Notes: a model not told the origin generated them from the letters alone. Counted from the stretch's first letter, positions 53,237 through 64,000 are shown. The stretch is DNA of 64,000 bases from Gamsiella multidivaricata (GCF_025024155.1 NW_026251718.1:186001-250000); one strand, 5' to 3'. Numbers and translations: made by a program.

Positions 53237-54719
53237 ATGGCCTCCAATCTCACCGCAGAAGAACACAAGCTAAAGGGAAATGAATTCTTCAAGGCAATGG
53301 CTTACGACGATGCCATTCATGAGTACTCAACTGCCATTGTACGTCTGCTCCATTGTGCCAGCACTTGTCATCCGCTCCCGCTTATCTTGCTCTTTTTTAC
53401 TTACTCTCCCACTCTCATATCGCCACGTATTCACCTTAACATAGGTCAAGGATCCCAAGATGGCAACGTATTATTGCAACAGGGCGAATTGCTATCTCAA
53501 GGTGAGTTGCACGAAAGAAACAGTCCATGGTCAAAAATACATTGTGAATTGTCACCGCTTGGATCATGCCTTGTTGCTAATGATATCAAATATTTCTAGC
53601 TTGGAAAATACACAAAGGTGATAGCTGATTGTGAGAGGGTTATTGAACTGGATCCCAAGTCAGGTAAGTGTGGAAAAGCCGCTTTTTGCCTGTTGGGTCC
53701 ACCATTGAGAGGATGCGATACTAATTTGTTTCTCCTCTTTCACTACCCTTCTCTGTTGGCAATGTTCTTTACTACAGTGAAAGGATATTTTTTCGCAAGT
53801 GACTAAGCGCAAAGGTTCCTTGCAAGCTATATTCGAACCAGAAAGGGAGCATTGAACTTACCCAACATTTCTTTTCATTGATGTATTAGATGGGCAAAGC
53901 GCAACTGGAACTTGGACGACCATCAGAAGCATATCCTCCGTTGAAAAAATGTATGTTCAAACATGTCCTGTTTTTATTTTCTCAGAATCGCTATATATCT
54001 CGAATACTGGATGATTGTCACTCTAATCGAAGCCCATTGTTGTTCCACCACCACCAAAAAAAAAAAAAAAAGCATATGAGTTGGCGTTAGAATCTCGCGC
54101 TACATTCATCAAGGACATTGTCGCGGTCATCTCAGAGGCAAAGAAACAGAAATGGCTTGAGGAGGAACGAAGGAAACTTTCAGAGGTCTCGGAAGTATAT
54201 CGTTACCTCTCTAATCTCGTGGAGCAGGACATTCAGCGCCAGATGGACGCCCATGACAAGAACGCGAGTGATTACGAAGACATCGCAGCGGACCTTCGAT
54301 CAGACAGAGACTACCGTCTGCGACAGCTCGAGACACTGATGCAACGTGCAGGGTCGCCCGATGAATACGCGAGGCCCTATCTCCAACCTAAGGGTCAATC
54401 GGCACTGGCATCCCCAGAAGCATCGCCCGATCTCTCAGAAACGAAAAATCCTCAAGCTCAGCTTCCATTTCAGGTCAGGGAGGTCCCTGACTATCTTCTG
54501 GACAAAATCACCTTCGAAATCATGCACGATCCTGTCATCTCCACAAAGTCTGGTATCAGCTATGAGCGGTCCACTCTTCTGGAACACTTTAGTCATGGAC
54601 GCATGTTTGATCCCGTCGCACAAATGCCGCTCACAGAGCGGGACGTGGTTCCTAACCGGGCACTCAAAGAAGCCTGCGAAGACTATTTGTCCAAGAACGG
54701 ATGGGCTGTTGACTACTAA
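53237..54719 (+). CDS. CHIP/STUB1-type co-chaperone E3 ubiquitin ligase (TPR + U-box)
   Basis: Six exons (53237-53338, 53445-53501, 53600-53663, 53778-53794, 53890-53950, 54073-54719) give 315 residues; human CHIP has 303. Residues ~5-115 are three TPR motifs (AEEHKLKGNEFFKAMAYDDA, MATYYCNRANCYLK, LGKYTKVIADCERVIELDP, GKAQLELGRPSEAY) that would clamp the EEVD tails of Hsp70/Hsp90. A charged coiled coil follows (KKQKWLEEERRKLSEVSE). The U-box (about 235-310) reads VPDYLLDKITFEIMHDPVIS, SGISYERSTLLEHF and DVVPNRALKEACEDYL. It would ubiquitinate chaperone-bound clients. Exon 4 is only 17 nt, and its intron starts with GCAAGT (a GC-AG intron). The last intron ends in a 16-A tract just before the acceptor G. 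Confidence 0.92.
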
Positions 54720-54928
54720 ATACAAGCTCCTTGATGACCTTTAAAGCCCTTTCCTTAAAACTAGATGAATCTCATCGTATTCTGCGTAATCCTCTTATTT
54801 TCATTCCTCACTTTTCTCGATCTCTTACCGTTTATCTAATAATCCTTAAATAATAATGGCACCCCATGTATCATAGTAGAGAGACATTCATATGCAATAT
54901 ATCTGTTTGGAATGTACGAGTTGAAAAA

Positions 54929-57900
54929 TTACATGCCGAGACGGTAGATTTCCTCCCAGCGCTTCGTCAGGTCCTTGACAGGCATGTGGTGCTCCATATC
55001 GATACCGGGTACGATATCATCATTGATGTTCGTAGCCACAGCGCCGTCGGCTGCGACTGCCATCCTGTGAACATAGCGTGTAGCCCGAATAACACCATGT
55101 TCATTCACCTGAAAATGGGTTTCTTTGCCGGTATTGATAGACGAATGCAAGACCGCAGTTTTGACCATATTCACGCGAGTCTCGAGCTCAGAAGTAGGCT
55201 CGGGCGTATGTGCTTCCTCTCCGGAGGATGAAGACGACGCATCTTCTGTATTAACAGCAGCGTCGGTGTTCTTGATGGCCGTCAACGATGGAGAGCAAAT
55301 CATGACAGCCGTGGCACTCGTGGTCTTGGTCCGAAACTGACTAACTTCGCCAATAAGTGTCTTCATCGCTTCTTCCTCATCTTCGGCCGATCCGCCCTTT
55401 TTTCCTAGTAGTTCGCCCATGACAGACGCAGTGACCAGATCGATGAAGGAGGAAGTTTCGATCACGGGCAAAAATACACTCGGGATCTTTACTGAGGACT
55501 CTTGAGCAGTGTCTTGTTCCATTTGGTGCCCTTCCACGAAGAGCAAGGCACTCCTGCTTTTGAAGCGGAAGGTATCAGTAGAGCCTGCCTTGATCGCGTC
55601 ATCGGACATCTCCAGGTTCCCGTGGTCCTGCTCTTCATCCTCCTCCTCCTCTTCTTCCTCTAGCACAGTCTCGAGGTAACCGTCCGGGCGACGACCCAAA
55701 ATACTTGTCGAAAAATGTCCCTGTCCCAGAATCGCCTGCTCCTGCTTCTCTTTGTGAGCCTGCTCAGTGATTTCGTGTTGTTCCTTCTGTTCTTCTTTTT
55801 CCTTTTCTCCTTCTCTCTTTTCCTCCTCCTCCAAAGGCGCGTCCAAAACCTCATTATGGAACGCAATCTTAACCAACTTCAAGGTTTCTCGGATTTCTCG
55901 CGCCTTGCAGTCAGTCCCGTTCTTGACGCGCATAAATCCCTCGAGCTCATCCAGGGCCTCCCGCTGGCCGGTGATCTTGAACATATCCAGCGACTTGGAC
56001 TTGACCGTCTCAAAGATGCGCTGACCCTTGACAAACGTCGGCCTGGTACGGGCATCGGTCTGCCACAGCGTCAGGGACATTTCTGTAGATGAGACTCGAA
56101 CAACACCGTTAGACGCTCCCAGGGCACTGAGCGCGTCCAGACCCAGACTCGAGGCCGTTGCCTTGACCTTGCTCTTATCAAAGACCATGACACCAATAGC
56201 CATATCGCGCTTTGTTACCGAGTTGTAGAATCCGATTGAGAGCGCGTCGGGCGCATTAGACATTCGACGGAATTCAATGTTGCACTCTCCTAGCTCGGTG
56301 TACTTGCGGCCTGCCTCCAGAATCCTCATGTCTGTCGCTACGGAGGATGATGTGATAGCTCGCTCAATCCGTTTGGCGATACGAAGAGGGTGCGAACGGT
56401 AATCCATACAGAGGAAGGTGTTATCGGGCGAGATCCTTGCGTCCTTCATAAGCCAGGCATGGTATTTCTGGAACTCCATGACAATCTCCGAGGTTGAGCA
56501 GATGATCTTGTACATCTTTGCAATCATCACAGACCTACTTTCCACGTCAAATTTGATATGCATATCTGGATGAAGCCAGCTCCGGGCATAAAAGTCAGTG
56601 ATATAAGGTGGCTCCACATACATGATCTCGCCTTTGTGGAGACGCTTGCAGCACAAGAAGAAGTCGTCGCGCTGGCGATCGATCTCGTTGAACGGGATTA
56701 GACGTGCAGGTCGCAGGACCGCAAAGAGCGCGCATTCGTCTCTGAAATAGGCCGCGCGATCCTCAACTCCCATACCGAACTCGCCAGGCGCCATCTTTCC
56801 CGTCGTCAAATCCACAATCTTGACGTTGGTGTCGTACAAATGGCTCTTGCGGAAGGGAATCGGGTGCTCCAAAGGTGGGATCACGCCCAGATCCAGAGGC
56901 AGGCGACGGACTTCCCAGACTGAGGTCTGGCCGAGTTGCATCCTTCGCGCCTTTTCTTCTTCCTCGGTCCGGGTGAGCTGGTCGGGGTCGATCTCGGGAA
57001 TGGGACCCATACCTTCAGCAAGGCGGTTACCCTGACGACGCTTGGATTTAAGTCGCTTGAAGAGCGAATTCTTGTTGATTATGCTCTTGCCGATCGTGTA
57101 GAAGCTGGCTAAGCTCATACTACGCTGGATCTCCGCTGATGTACACAAGGACGCGTTCACAACTAATTGAGTTAGAATACAAATCTTGTGGCATATTTTA
57201 TAGTGGATTGCTGACTGAACTTACCATTCTCATCCTGTTCGCGACAGGCATCCGTAGGCTTGGGCTGTTCAATGTTCAACTGGCGAGCACACTCGACCCA
57301 GGCATCCCTTTCCTCAGAGCATTCTGCCTGAAGGATATAACTCGTCTGATTATAGAAGCATACCATGACCATGTTCTTCTGCACCAGTGGTGGGTGGACA
57401 ATGTCAGGCGTCGACGAGATCTGCGAATCGATTACCAAGACGGGTTCATGCGCAAGACGATACCGCTTGTCGGACAGCTTCTTTGGCCTACGCTTCTTGC
57501 TATTCCTGCCGTTGTCCTCCGCACCATTGGCCATGACGATCTCGCAGAGGTAGATCGTATCTGATGTTACAATAAGCTGATACTCCTTGGGCGCCGGAGC
57601 CTTCGCATTCCTCTTACTTGATCCAGCAGAAGCCGCGAATGGCGACACGAACTCTTTCAACTTTCCTTCACGAACCAGTCGATGCTGACCAATCATGTCT
57701 CTTGTGAAGAGCGGACGCAGAGGGTGAGCCTTACGCTCCTCAGCTGTGGTCAACGCATTCTCCTTCGGCAGGGTCTTGTTGAAGTTGGTATAGTCGATAT
57801 GGAAGTGCAGATGACTGAGCTGCTTCGTGTTAAGGAACGTCGCCTGGGACTTCAAAAAGATCTGGTTGATCTCGTCGCCGCAATACCTGCTCACGGCTTC

Positions 57901-59233
57901 GATCTCGTCAATCACTGCAAACTCGGTCGCCTGATCTACAAAGGCCCAACAGGCGTGTGAAAGTTGTTCAAAGGCCTTCATCTGCGCCGCCCAGTTATTG
58001 CAGACGTTCTTCTGATGCTGTAGAATCTCCCCTGGGATCTCAGGTGTGGTCATCTCGGCGGGCTTTTTGGAAAATAAGAAACGGCGTTGGGCCGATGCTT
58101 TTGACGGATGAGCTCCAGCAGAGAGGGAGGTGATACGCTGGGTGAGTTCATAGAGAGTGTGGTAAACCATGGCCCAGTCCTGGATCAGCTCGGTAGTATC
58201 TTGACAACATGTCTTCACCAGCGTGTGCAAAGCTCTGATTGCATGGGCCTGACTTGGCTCGGACTCCAGGATCTTAGGGTAAAAATAACGAAGGTTTAGC
58301 AAGTACGCGCTGTGTAAAAAATTGGGCCAATGAGGGTTGGCTGTGTAACCATAGATGACAAACCTGGTCAAAGTCTTGGTGGCGCATAAAGACGCGTTCG
58401 CACTTTTCGGCCGCGAGATCAAGCACGGCTGCATGCTCGAACTGCAGCATCGCTGCGGCCGTTCTCATCGCGTTCAGTTGCTCGACCAGTAGCTATAATT
58501 TTCATATGCAGTAGGAATACGGTGCGTTAGGTACTGATTTAACATGTAGAATTCCGGAAGGCGGGGTGTTTGGATGCGTACCATAAAGTTGCAGGTATGG
58601 GATCGACGAATGAGCCTCAGTCTCTGAACAGGATTTATGGTGTTCTCGCTACTCTGGATTGCCTGAGCGAATTCTTCCTTCTTGAATCCATGTTGCAGGT
58701 GGAACATTTTGTTGGAGATCTATCATGCAGCGCGATAACAGAGCCGTTAAAACTCTCCTTTTCATAAGGACAGTCACTGGAGTTAAAGTGCGATTGGATT
58801 ATGCATGAAAGCTTACATATTCGTCGTGCGCGTCATCTTCGCTCCCTTTTGGTTCCTCATTGTCCAGATCCTCGGTCATAACAGCTGACCTGCTGATACT
58901 ATCGTTGTCTGAGACGATCACTAAGGTGAACTCCATGTCTTTGTGTCCTTTGGACCTGCAAAGTCCGGCTTCGTCGTCTTCATAGTCTTTGATGCCAACA
59001 GATTTAAGGAACTGGTCCCTGCCGCCCTCGTTGTCGTCAAGGTTCTTATCAGAGGTGTATACAGGGGAAGGAATGGCCAGGTAGGTCGTTTTGCCCTCGT
59101 CAGAGGTGGGCAATCTTCGAAGCAACGTCGTGCTGTTGTTGAGGATTGGGGGGACGCTCAGAAGACGTGTTGTGTCCGTAATGGGAATTAGGTCGTCGTT
59201 TCTGTTGACAGCGAGAGATGCAGTGGAGTCCAT
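54929..59233 (-). CDS. Large protein with PH-like domain, possible signalling scaffold
   Basis: Exons 59233-58817, 58719-58582, 58492-58364, 58272-57225 and 57162-54929 give 1,321 residues in phase. The N-terminal ~140 residues are acidic and disordered. Then comes a helical block (ISNKMFHLQHGFKKEEFAQA, TINPVQRLRLIRRSH, MRTAAAMLQFEHAAVLDLAA, ALHTLVKTCCQDTTELIQDW) up to ~430. About 460-570 looks like a PH domain (KEYQLIVTSDTIYLCEIV, MVMVCFYNQTSYILQAECSEERDAWVECARQL; the Trp before the C-terminus is typical). The last ~700 residues contain a conserved-looking globular segment (HPDMHIKFDVESRSVMIAKM, ITSSSVATDMRILEAGRKYTE) and a Glu-rich coiled region. The helix-then-PH order recalls Rho/Arf exchange factors, but I could not confirm a DH or Sec7 core. 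Function is not assigned. Confidence 0.75.
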
Positions 59234-59992
59234 GTTGAGGTGTTGTTATTAGCCTAAAGCAATGGATAAGGTTTTAGGGGTTTATATAGGGGCTGTAGGA
59301 CGATACGGGCACCAGAAACGCCTCTATTGGGTATGCTTGAGCAAGATAGAGGAAAGGAATACACAGACGTGCGTGAAGAGGTCTAGCATATGAGGACGTC
59401 TTAAGGTAGTGGGGCGAACAAAAGCTGGTGGCCTTATAAACGGCTTGGGCGGTACCGTTCTCTTGGTCCCCTCTCTTTGGGGAGCGTGGCACGAAGAAAC
59501 AGAAATAAAGAACAGGTTGCCATGTCTGTCACAACTAGCCCGAATGGCAATGTGGAGTACAGATACTGATGGCCACGCATAAAGAACAAAGAGAGAGAGA
59601 AAAGGATATCAGGTTACCATTGGGGCCGACGACTTGGTAAGTGCATGCGGGGTTTCTGTGCGGCAAGCTGCACACGTCAAGGGCCGCGTGTGGGTAGATG
59701 GTGCTACTGTAGGTACGTCGGTTCTGATCTGCACTGCTGGTGCTGGCGAGATGATAGGTGAATCGAACGAAAAAAAGATGGGCTAGGTTGGGAATCTGGA
59801 ATCCAACAACGGCCAAGGAGTGTCTGCCTCGGGCAACGGGGGGGCCGCGTTCCTCTCTGTGTACCCGTGCCCTTTTGGACGGATGCAATTGTAAAATGTG
59901 GCCGCACAGACCAACGACCGAAAAAAATGGTGGCGGCGTCTTTTGAAAATGACTTTATTATATATCAACAGAGAGCCTCAGCGTCCAGAGGT
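59234..59992. other. Intergenic between PH-like gene and YqeY gene
   Basis: 759 bp, expected to hold the PH-like gene's promoter and the 3' UTR of the Aim41-like gene. A minus-strand frame around 59535-59888 has an amino acid mix not obviously random, with a GTAACC donor-like site after AATG near 59616, but no partner exon could be found. Confidence 0.4.
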
Positions 59993-60773
59993 CTAAAGCG
60001 AGGCGAGGATCTTCTTGACCGCGTCACTGACGGCCTTCTTGGGTGCCCTTGCCGGATCGAGTCCACCCAGCTCCTTCATGACCTTGCCCATATCCTTAGG
60101 GCCAGTCGCACCCTGCTCCTTGACCACCCGGCGCACCTCCTCCTCAATCTCCTGCTCCGTCATGGCTTGGGGTAGGTACACCTTCAACATTTCAATCTCC
60201 TTCTGCTCCTGATCCGCTTGCTCGGCACGACCGGCGGTCTTATAGTTGAGAATAGACTCCTCGCGTCTTTTGATCGACTTTTGGATCAGGACCTGAATTA
60301 CCGAGTCTGTGACCTGGGCAGGGGCCTGGGGGGATTTTTCGAGGTATGTGAGGTCGCTAAGGACTCCCTGGGAGACATATGTGATGGAAGTTGAAATGCA
60401 AGTGTAGGTGCAGGTGTTAACGTTAATGAGGTGCAGGAGCCCTAAGATACAACCGCTAGGTCTGATCGGATACCTCTATCCATACCTTAATCACAGCTAA
60501 TCTCTCTTTGTCTCTTGAACGCATCGCATCCTTGACATCGGCCTTGATGCGGACGAGCAATTGGGGAGTGGCAGGGGCAGCTGTTGAGCGGGAAGCAGCA
60601 TGGACATATTAATTGGCATCAATTAACCTGATATCAATGACCTCCATTGAAAAACGAATATGAAGACAAAGAAAGGTACCCTCGGTGGTATAGAGCAAGC
60701 AGGCCCTTGAGAAGGATACCGAGGGGCGGGTCTGTGCGAGTGCGCGAGTGAATGAGGATGTCCGGGCAAACAT
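59993..60773 (-). CDS. AIM41: Mitochondrial YqeY/GatB-related (Aim41-like) protein
   Basis: Exons 60773-60680, 60580-60486 and 60367-59993 give 187 residues. The first ~30 residues (MFARTSSFTRALAQTRPSVS) are a textbook mitochondrial presequence: Arg/Ser-rich, no acids. The rest is one YqeY domain: LLVRIKADVKDAMRSRDKER, IQVLIQKSIKRREESI, then the C-terminal ALT-type repeat (YLPQAMTEQEIEEEVRRVVK, GKVMKELGG, AVSDAVKKILASL) shared with GatB tRNA amidotransferase tails. Its exact role is unknown; in yeast the family member is mitochondrial. Introns are GT-AG. It is divergent from the small protein gene at 61040, with 266 bp between starts. Confidence 0.9.
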
Positions 60774-61039
60774 GGCTGATCAGTTGTATGGTGGTCAAGA
60801 AGGCAAGAAGGAAGGAAGGAATGGGTCCACTGTGCCCTTCCGTGCAGGAATCATAAACAACCTCAGGCACGGTGACTGTCTCACGCTTAAAGACGACCTC
60901 GACGACGACTACTTCTGCCCCGCTTCTCACCATCACCTTCTTCAGCCATCGACTTGACCCTTGACCAGCAGCCCTCGACTCAACCACCAACCATCCACGA
61001 AGGACGCAACACAAGTAATACAAGAACTAATTCTCCGCC

Positions 61040-61456
61040 ATGGCACAAAGTGCAATGCTTGACAACCAACTGATCCTCCAGCGCGCCACAAACTCGTGTG
61101 GCGCCTTGGACGACCTCCGCTACCGCCTTCACACCATCCAAAAGCGACTCGCCAAATCAAGGGAACAGAGGCCCCTCTCTGCATCATCCACATCCACAGG
61201 ATCTCCAGAGGCACCTGTATGTTCCAACTTTAATTGCCTTCAAAAGGACTAAACAGATATCTGTACCTTGGACAGCTGGGATCCTAATGCATTCTTCTTT
61301 TATTGTTCTTAGACCCGAGACGAGACGCTGGCAGAACTCCTTCAAGAGGCGTACACACTCCAGTTTCAAATATCAATCCTGCTTGCTGCTACAGAAGAAC
61401 CGATCCCTGAACGCCAACGGATAACCAAGCAAGAAAAGAAGATAGTACCATCATGA
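61040..61456 (+). CDS. Small helical protein, family not recognised
   Basis: Exons 61040-61216 and 61313-61456 give 106 residues. Residues ~5-45 (MLDNQLILQRATNSCGALDD, YRLHTIQKRLAKSRE) and 60-85 (DETLAELLQEAYTLQFQISI) are predicted helices with heptad-like Leu/Ile spacing; a Ser/Thr/Pro linker lies between them. There is no signal peptide. It resembles small coiled-coil subunits of larger complexes such as Mediator or kinetochore units, but no assignment is made. The stop TGA at 61454 is followed after three bases by AATAAA (61460), and the convergent Rae1 stop lies 60 bp further. Confidence 0.7.
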
Positions 61457-61459
61457 CCC

Positions 61460-61465
61460 AATAAA
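61460..61465 (+). terminator. Polyadenylation signal AATAAA
   Basis: Canonical AATAAA three bases after the stop of the small helical protein, in the short space before the convergent Rae1 gene. Confidence 0.6.
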
Positions 61466-61516
61466 ACTGGATGTTAAGAATGATTTATTTGGTCGTTGCC
61501 TTGCCTTATAATATCT

Positions 61517-62904
61517 CTAACGCCTTCTTGGCTTGACATCCACGTCGTTCACCGCATGGAGCATGATCTTGTTGGGGCCCTGCTGCAGTGCACCGGCATG
61601 ACCCTAATGAATAAACCATCGAACCGTTATTACTGGAAAGGGTGGGGAGAACAAAGGGTGCGTCCACAAATGCCAGGCTCATACGTGACTCTTGGTCTCT
61701 TACCTTATTCCACTCATAACTGATAGCATACGCAAAGATGCTTCCGTTCCTATTGAAACACGTCGATGAAATCGGTCCCCCGACTTTGGGAAACGACTTC
61801 AATTTCTGTCTCGCATCTCGATCCCAGAATGCGAACCCACCGTCCGAACCCGCCGTGGAAAAGCTTCCATGGATTGGATGCCAATTGATACAATTCACCG
61901 AATACACCGTAAAATCATCCCGCGCCGTCTGTCCTCCCTCACGATGACACCTGAACGTGAAGTTCAGCGCCGCGTCCTTGTCCTCAAGATACTGCATCGC
62001 GCACCGGCCCTCGATGCTTCCAAGTCCATACCCGTTTCCCTTCGGAAAACACGATATTGTCCTTGTCTGCCATCTCAGTGGACTGGTCAGGGCCTTGAAC
62101 GGCGTCGACGGATTGTTAAGATTGTAGACGACCACATGACGCTCCGCTGTGCCTGCAACCAGAATCGGAAACACACTGTCCATGGCATAGAGTCGCTCCG
62201 GCAGCACGATGGTTGCGATGGCCTTTGGCTGACGGGTATCCCAGTACTTGACGGTCTTATCCCAACCTCCTGTGGCTAAGATTGGGTTGGGTCCATCCAC
62301 CCAGCGAACTTCTTTGATCGGAGCATCATGTTGTGCTACCTGAGTCGATTGTCCCGTAGTGATGTCAAATAGCTTAGCAATGTTGTCTGCACCGCCTGAA
62401 GCAAGCTTGGTTCCGTCCTAGACAAAGCAGCGTGGACCGATGGCCATGGTTAGCGATGTCCTTTCTAGTTTTTGTACCCAAAAACGTTTACACGAACCCA
62501 CCTTACTCCACGCGCAACATAATGCTGGGCCATCATGTGAATACTGGGCTTTCACAGCGCTAGATCCGTTAGCCAAGACTTCATAAATGCGGACCTAGAA
62601 ACATATAAACATATACATAATAACATGATAGCAGATAGTAATATATCCGTCAATACTCCACTATATCCATACACATTCTGTCCTTGTTTGATGGTTGTTG
62701 AAAGTTAAGAGGCCATACGTTGTTATCCCAGGAGGACGCCGCTAAAAGATCGGCCTGTGGGGAAAACTGGATTTCGGAGATACCATCGCTTGGAGGACTA
62801 TTGACCTAAAATACAAGATGATCAGCGTGAACTTGGCTTTTTCATTCATCTGTCGAATCGTCATGAGATTCCCTTACCTCCATGTCTTGCGGGACTCCGT
62901 TCAT
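61517..62904 (-). CDS. RAE1: mRNA export factor Rae1/Gle2 (WD40)
   Basis: Exons 62904-62878, 62805-62719, 62594-62502, 62417-61704 and 61603-61517 give 335 residues. The protein is a seven-blade propeller that binds the GLEBS motif of Nup98-type nucleoporins and mRNA export machinery at the nuclear pore. Diagnostic segments: MEVNSPPSDGISEIQFSPQA, LLAASSWDNNVRIYEV, LASGGADNIAKLFDI, DAPIKEVRWVDG, LATGGWDKTVKYWDTRQP, FTFRCHREGG, VNCINWHPIHGSFSTAGSDG, FAFWDRDARQKLKSFPK, FAYAISYEWNKGH. The last exon adds a short tail. The N-terminal GLFG-like leader of some orthologues is missing; an upstream exon could exist, but the ATG at 62904 gives a complete propeller. Confidence 0.95.
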
Positions 62905-63118
62905 GGCGTGTGGTTCGAAGCTGGTGAATGTAACTGTTAACTGAAAGAGCAAAAAGCTGCGTTCTGCACCTTTGGTCTCACAGGGTGCTCAATGCAGAGT
63001 GCGCAGTGCTTTAGGACGACCTAGACCGCGTCTCATGGGCAAACAAAACAATGATATGTTCAAAGCTGATTTTATTTTTGAAGACGATATGGCAACCAAA
63101 GCAATGTGGTCATTAGTA

Positions 63119-64000
63119 TCAGCGATAGCCGCCTCGGGCAGGCATGCCGTTGGGGACCACGACTTTTCTATTCCTTGGATGGCTTGGGTTAGTAGACTTG
63201 GCTGCCGAAGCCTTAGATGCTATTGTTTGTGTCAATGTAGGCGAGGGCATGTTGGAGGCACCTGTTGAGGGACCTGCTGAGGCACTTGATGGGGCTCCAC
63301 TGTACAATGGTGGGACAGCCAAGTTTTGGTGTCCCATGGGACCACCCCTTAGAGCGGTTCCGCTGACTGAGGGAAAGAAAAATTGTTGATGAGTCCTGTC
63401 ATAACCGGGTATTGAAGGGGGAGCTAAGCTATCGTGTCCTGATGAAGGAGTTGGGTATGCTGCTGCTGCTGCTGCTGATCGATCGTGGAGCGAGTTTTCA
63501 TACTGTTGATATCCTGTTGTCGGGAATGGTACAGCGGAAACACGAAGCTGGTAATGGAGCACCTGTATAATCTCCTCCAGACTCTGCTGTCGTTGATTTG
63601 GATCCTCGTGCCATGCTTGTGTATAAAGCGCGTGATACCAATCGGGTGTGCCCTCTACCCTCTCCTCTCGCTGGCCAGGTATGAGAATCGGTGAGTTCTT
63701 GAATGGATACCGTTCAGCTATCAGGTACCAATAAATGACACCCAATGCGAAGATGTCGCATCGTACATTGTATCGCGGCCGATTCTTGTACATCCGCTCA
63801 GGTGCCATGAATTGTTGAACTCCTGCAAGCGGTTGACTCGAATATGCGTTCCTGTTGTCGCGTATCCGGCGAAGACCAAAGTCTGTTAGTCGTGCCTGAT
63901 ACCGAGCCCTGTAGTATGTGGACGAAGGCGAGTCATCGCGCCGGCCATCAATGAGAACGTTCTTTGGATGGAGATCTCCATGATGGAAGCCGCATCGAAA
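63119..64000 (-). CDS. Protein kinase, C-terminal part (5' part beyond window)
   Basis: An open frame enters from the right edge and runs 293 codons to a stop at 63119. It starts inside the catalytic loop: FHHGDLHPKNVLID, so the usual HRD is HGD. The metal-binding RLTDFGLRR is intact, as is FMAPERM; DIFALGVIYWYLIAERYPF is subdomain IX. An insertion between HGD and DFG (DGRRDDSPSSTYYRARY) is long. After the kinase fold ends at ~145 of this part, the tail is low-complexity with polyAla (from a GCT repeat near 63459), Ser/Pro and a basic RNRKVVVPNG end. Arg-to-Gly in HRD is also seen in some protist/fungal expanded kinase families. Whether it is active cannot be judged without the N-lobe. Confidence 0.75.
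   Translation of the reverse strand, partial: FRCGFHHGDLHPKNVLIDGRRDDSPSSTYYRARYQARLTDFGLRRIRDNRNAYSSQPLAGVQQFMAPERMYKNRPRYNVRCDIFALGVIYWYLIAERYPFKNSPILIPGQREERVEGTPDWYHALYTQAWHEDPNQRQQSLEEIIQVLHYQLRVSAVPFPTTGYQQYENSLHDRSAAAAAAYPTPSSGHDSLAPPSIPGYDRTHQQFFFPSVSGTALRGGPMGHQNLAVPPLYSGAPSSASAGPSTGASNMPSPTLTQTIASKASAAKSTNPSHPRNRKVVVPNGMPARGGYR
63457..63480 (-). repeat. Trinucleotide repeat encoding poly-Ala/Ser
   Basis: About six to seven GCT/GCA triplets (plus strand TGC TGC...) in the kinase tail, giving an Ala run on the coding strand. Confidence 0.8.

Noticed and set aside
58273..58360. A longer exon 4 in the PH-like gene using the ACACAG acceptor (AYLLNLRYFYPK)
   Set aside because: That acceptor would need phase 2, while exon 3 ends in phase 0. 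CCCTAAG at 58273 with an upstream CTAAAC branch site fits exactly.
59535..59888. Minus-strand 117-residue frame as a separate gene
   Set aside because: It has no partner exon, no domain, and sits in the promoter/3' UTR interval; left as unexplained sequence.

Overview
This is nuclear DNA of a filamentous, early-diverging fungus, most likely a Mortierellomycotina/Mucoromycota lineage. The inference rests on many short introns with CTAAC/CTAAT-like branch sites, CT-rich promoters, cytosolic GluRS and HisRS with WHEP tails or heads, and a FAR1-like gene beside a decayed nuclease family that I associate with such genomes. I built 22 gene models by hand. In every spliced model the exon phases close exactly to the stop, which is the main support for the splice sites given. 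No rRNA, tRNA or CRISPR was seen.

Layout: (1) 1-3433: HisRS (cut by the window edge) and a DysF-domain membrane-associated protein, both on the minus strand. (2) 3679-8795: an accessory island with a FAR1-like zinc-binding protein and, divergent from it, a heavily mutated nuclease gene. Its N-terminal half looks like an XPG/FEN nuclease and its C-terminal half carries a TnpB/Fanzor-like zinc finger and RuvC motifs. (3) 8999-11298: coatomer zeta and the V-ATPase proteolipid c''. (4) 11490-16260: an F-box + JmjC + phosphotransferase-like fusion protein and an unrecognised protein. (5) 18238-30000: RasGAP, secreted subtilisin-like protease, eIF3b and a MAP kinase kinase. (6) 30328-35026: branched-chain ketoacid dehydrogenase E1-beta and an arrestin-like trafficking adaptor. 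(7) 36176-46934: a 1,904-residue CAMK-type kinase and cytosolic GluRS. (8) 47284-54719: a secreted Asp-rich protein, an aquaglyceroporin, a 4CL-like acyl-CoA ligase and a CHIP-type TPR/U-box ubiquitin ligase. (9) 54929-64000: a large PH-like protein, a mitochondrial YqeY/Aim41 protein, a small unknown protein, Rae1 mRNA export factor and a kinase cut by the right edge.

The genes are mostly housekeeping and signalling genes with no operon logic. Several are arranged as divergent or tight convergent pairs. The one region that does not look like ordinary conserved gene content is 3.7-8.8 kb, and it is the best candidate for an unusual system.
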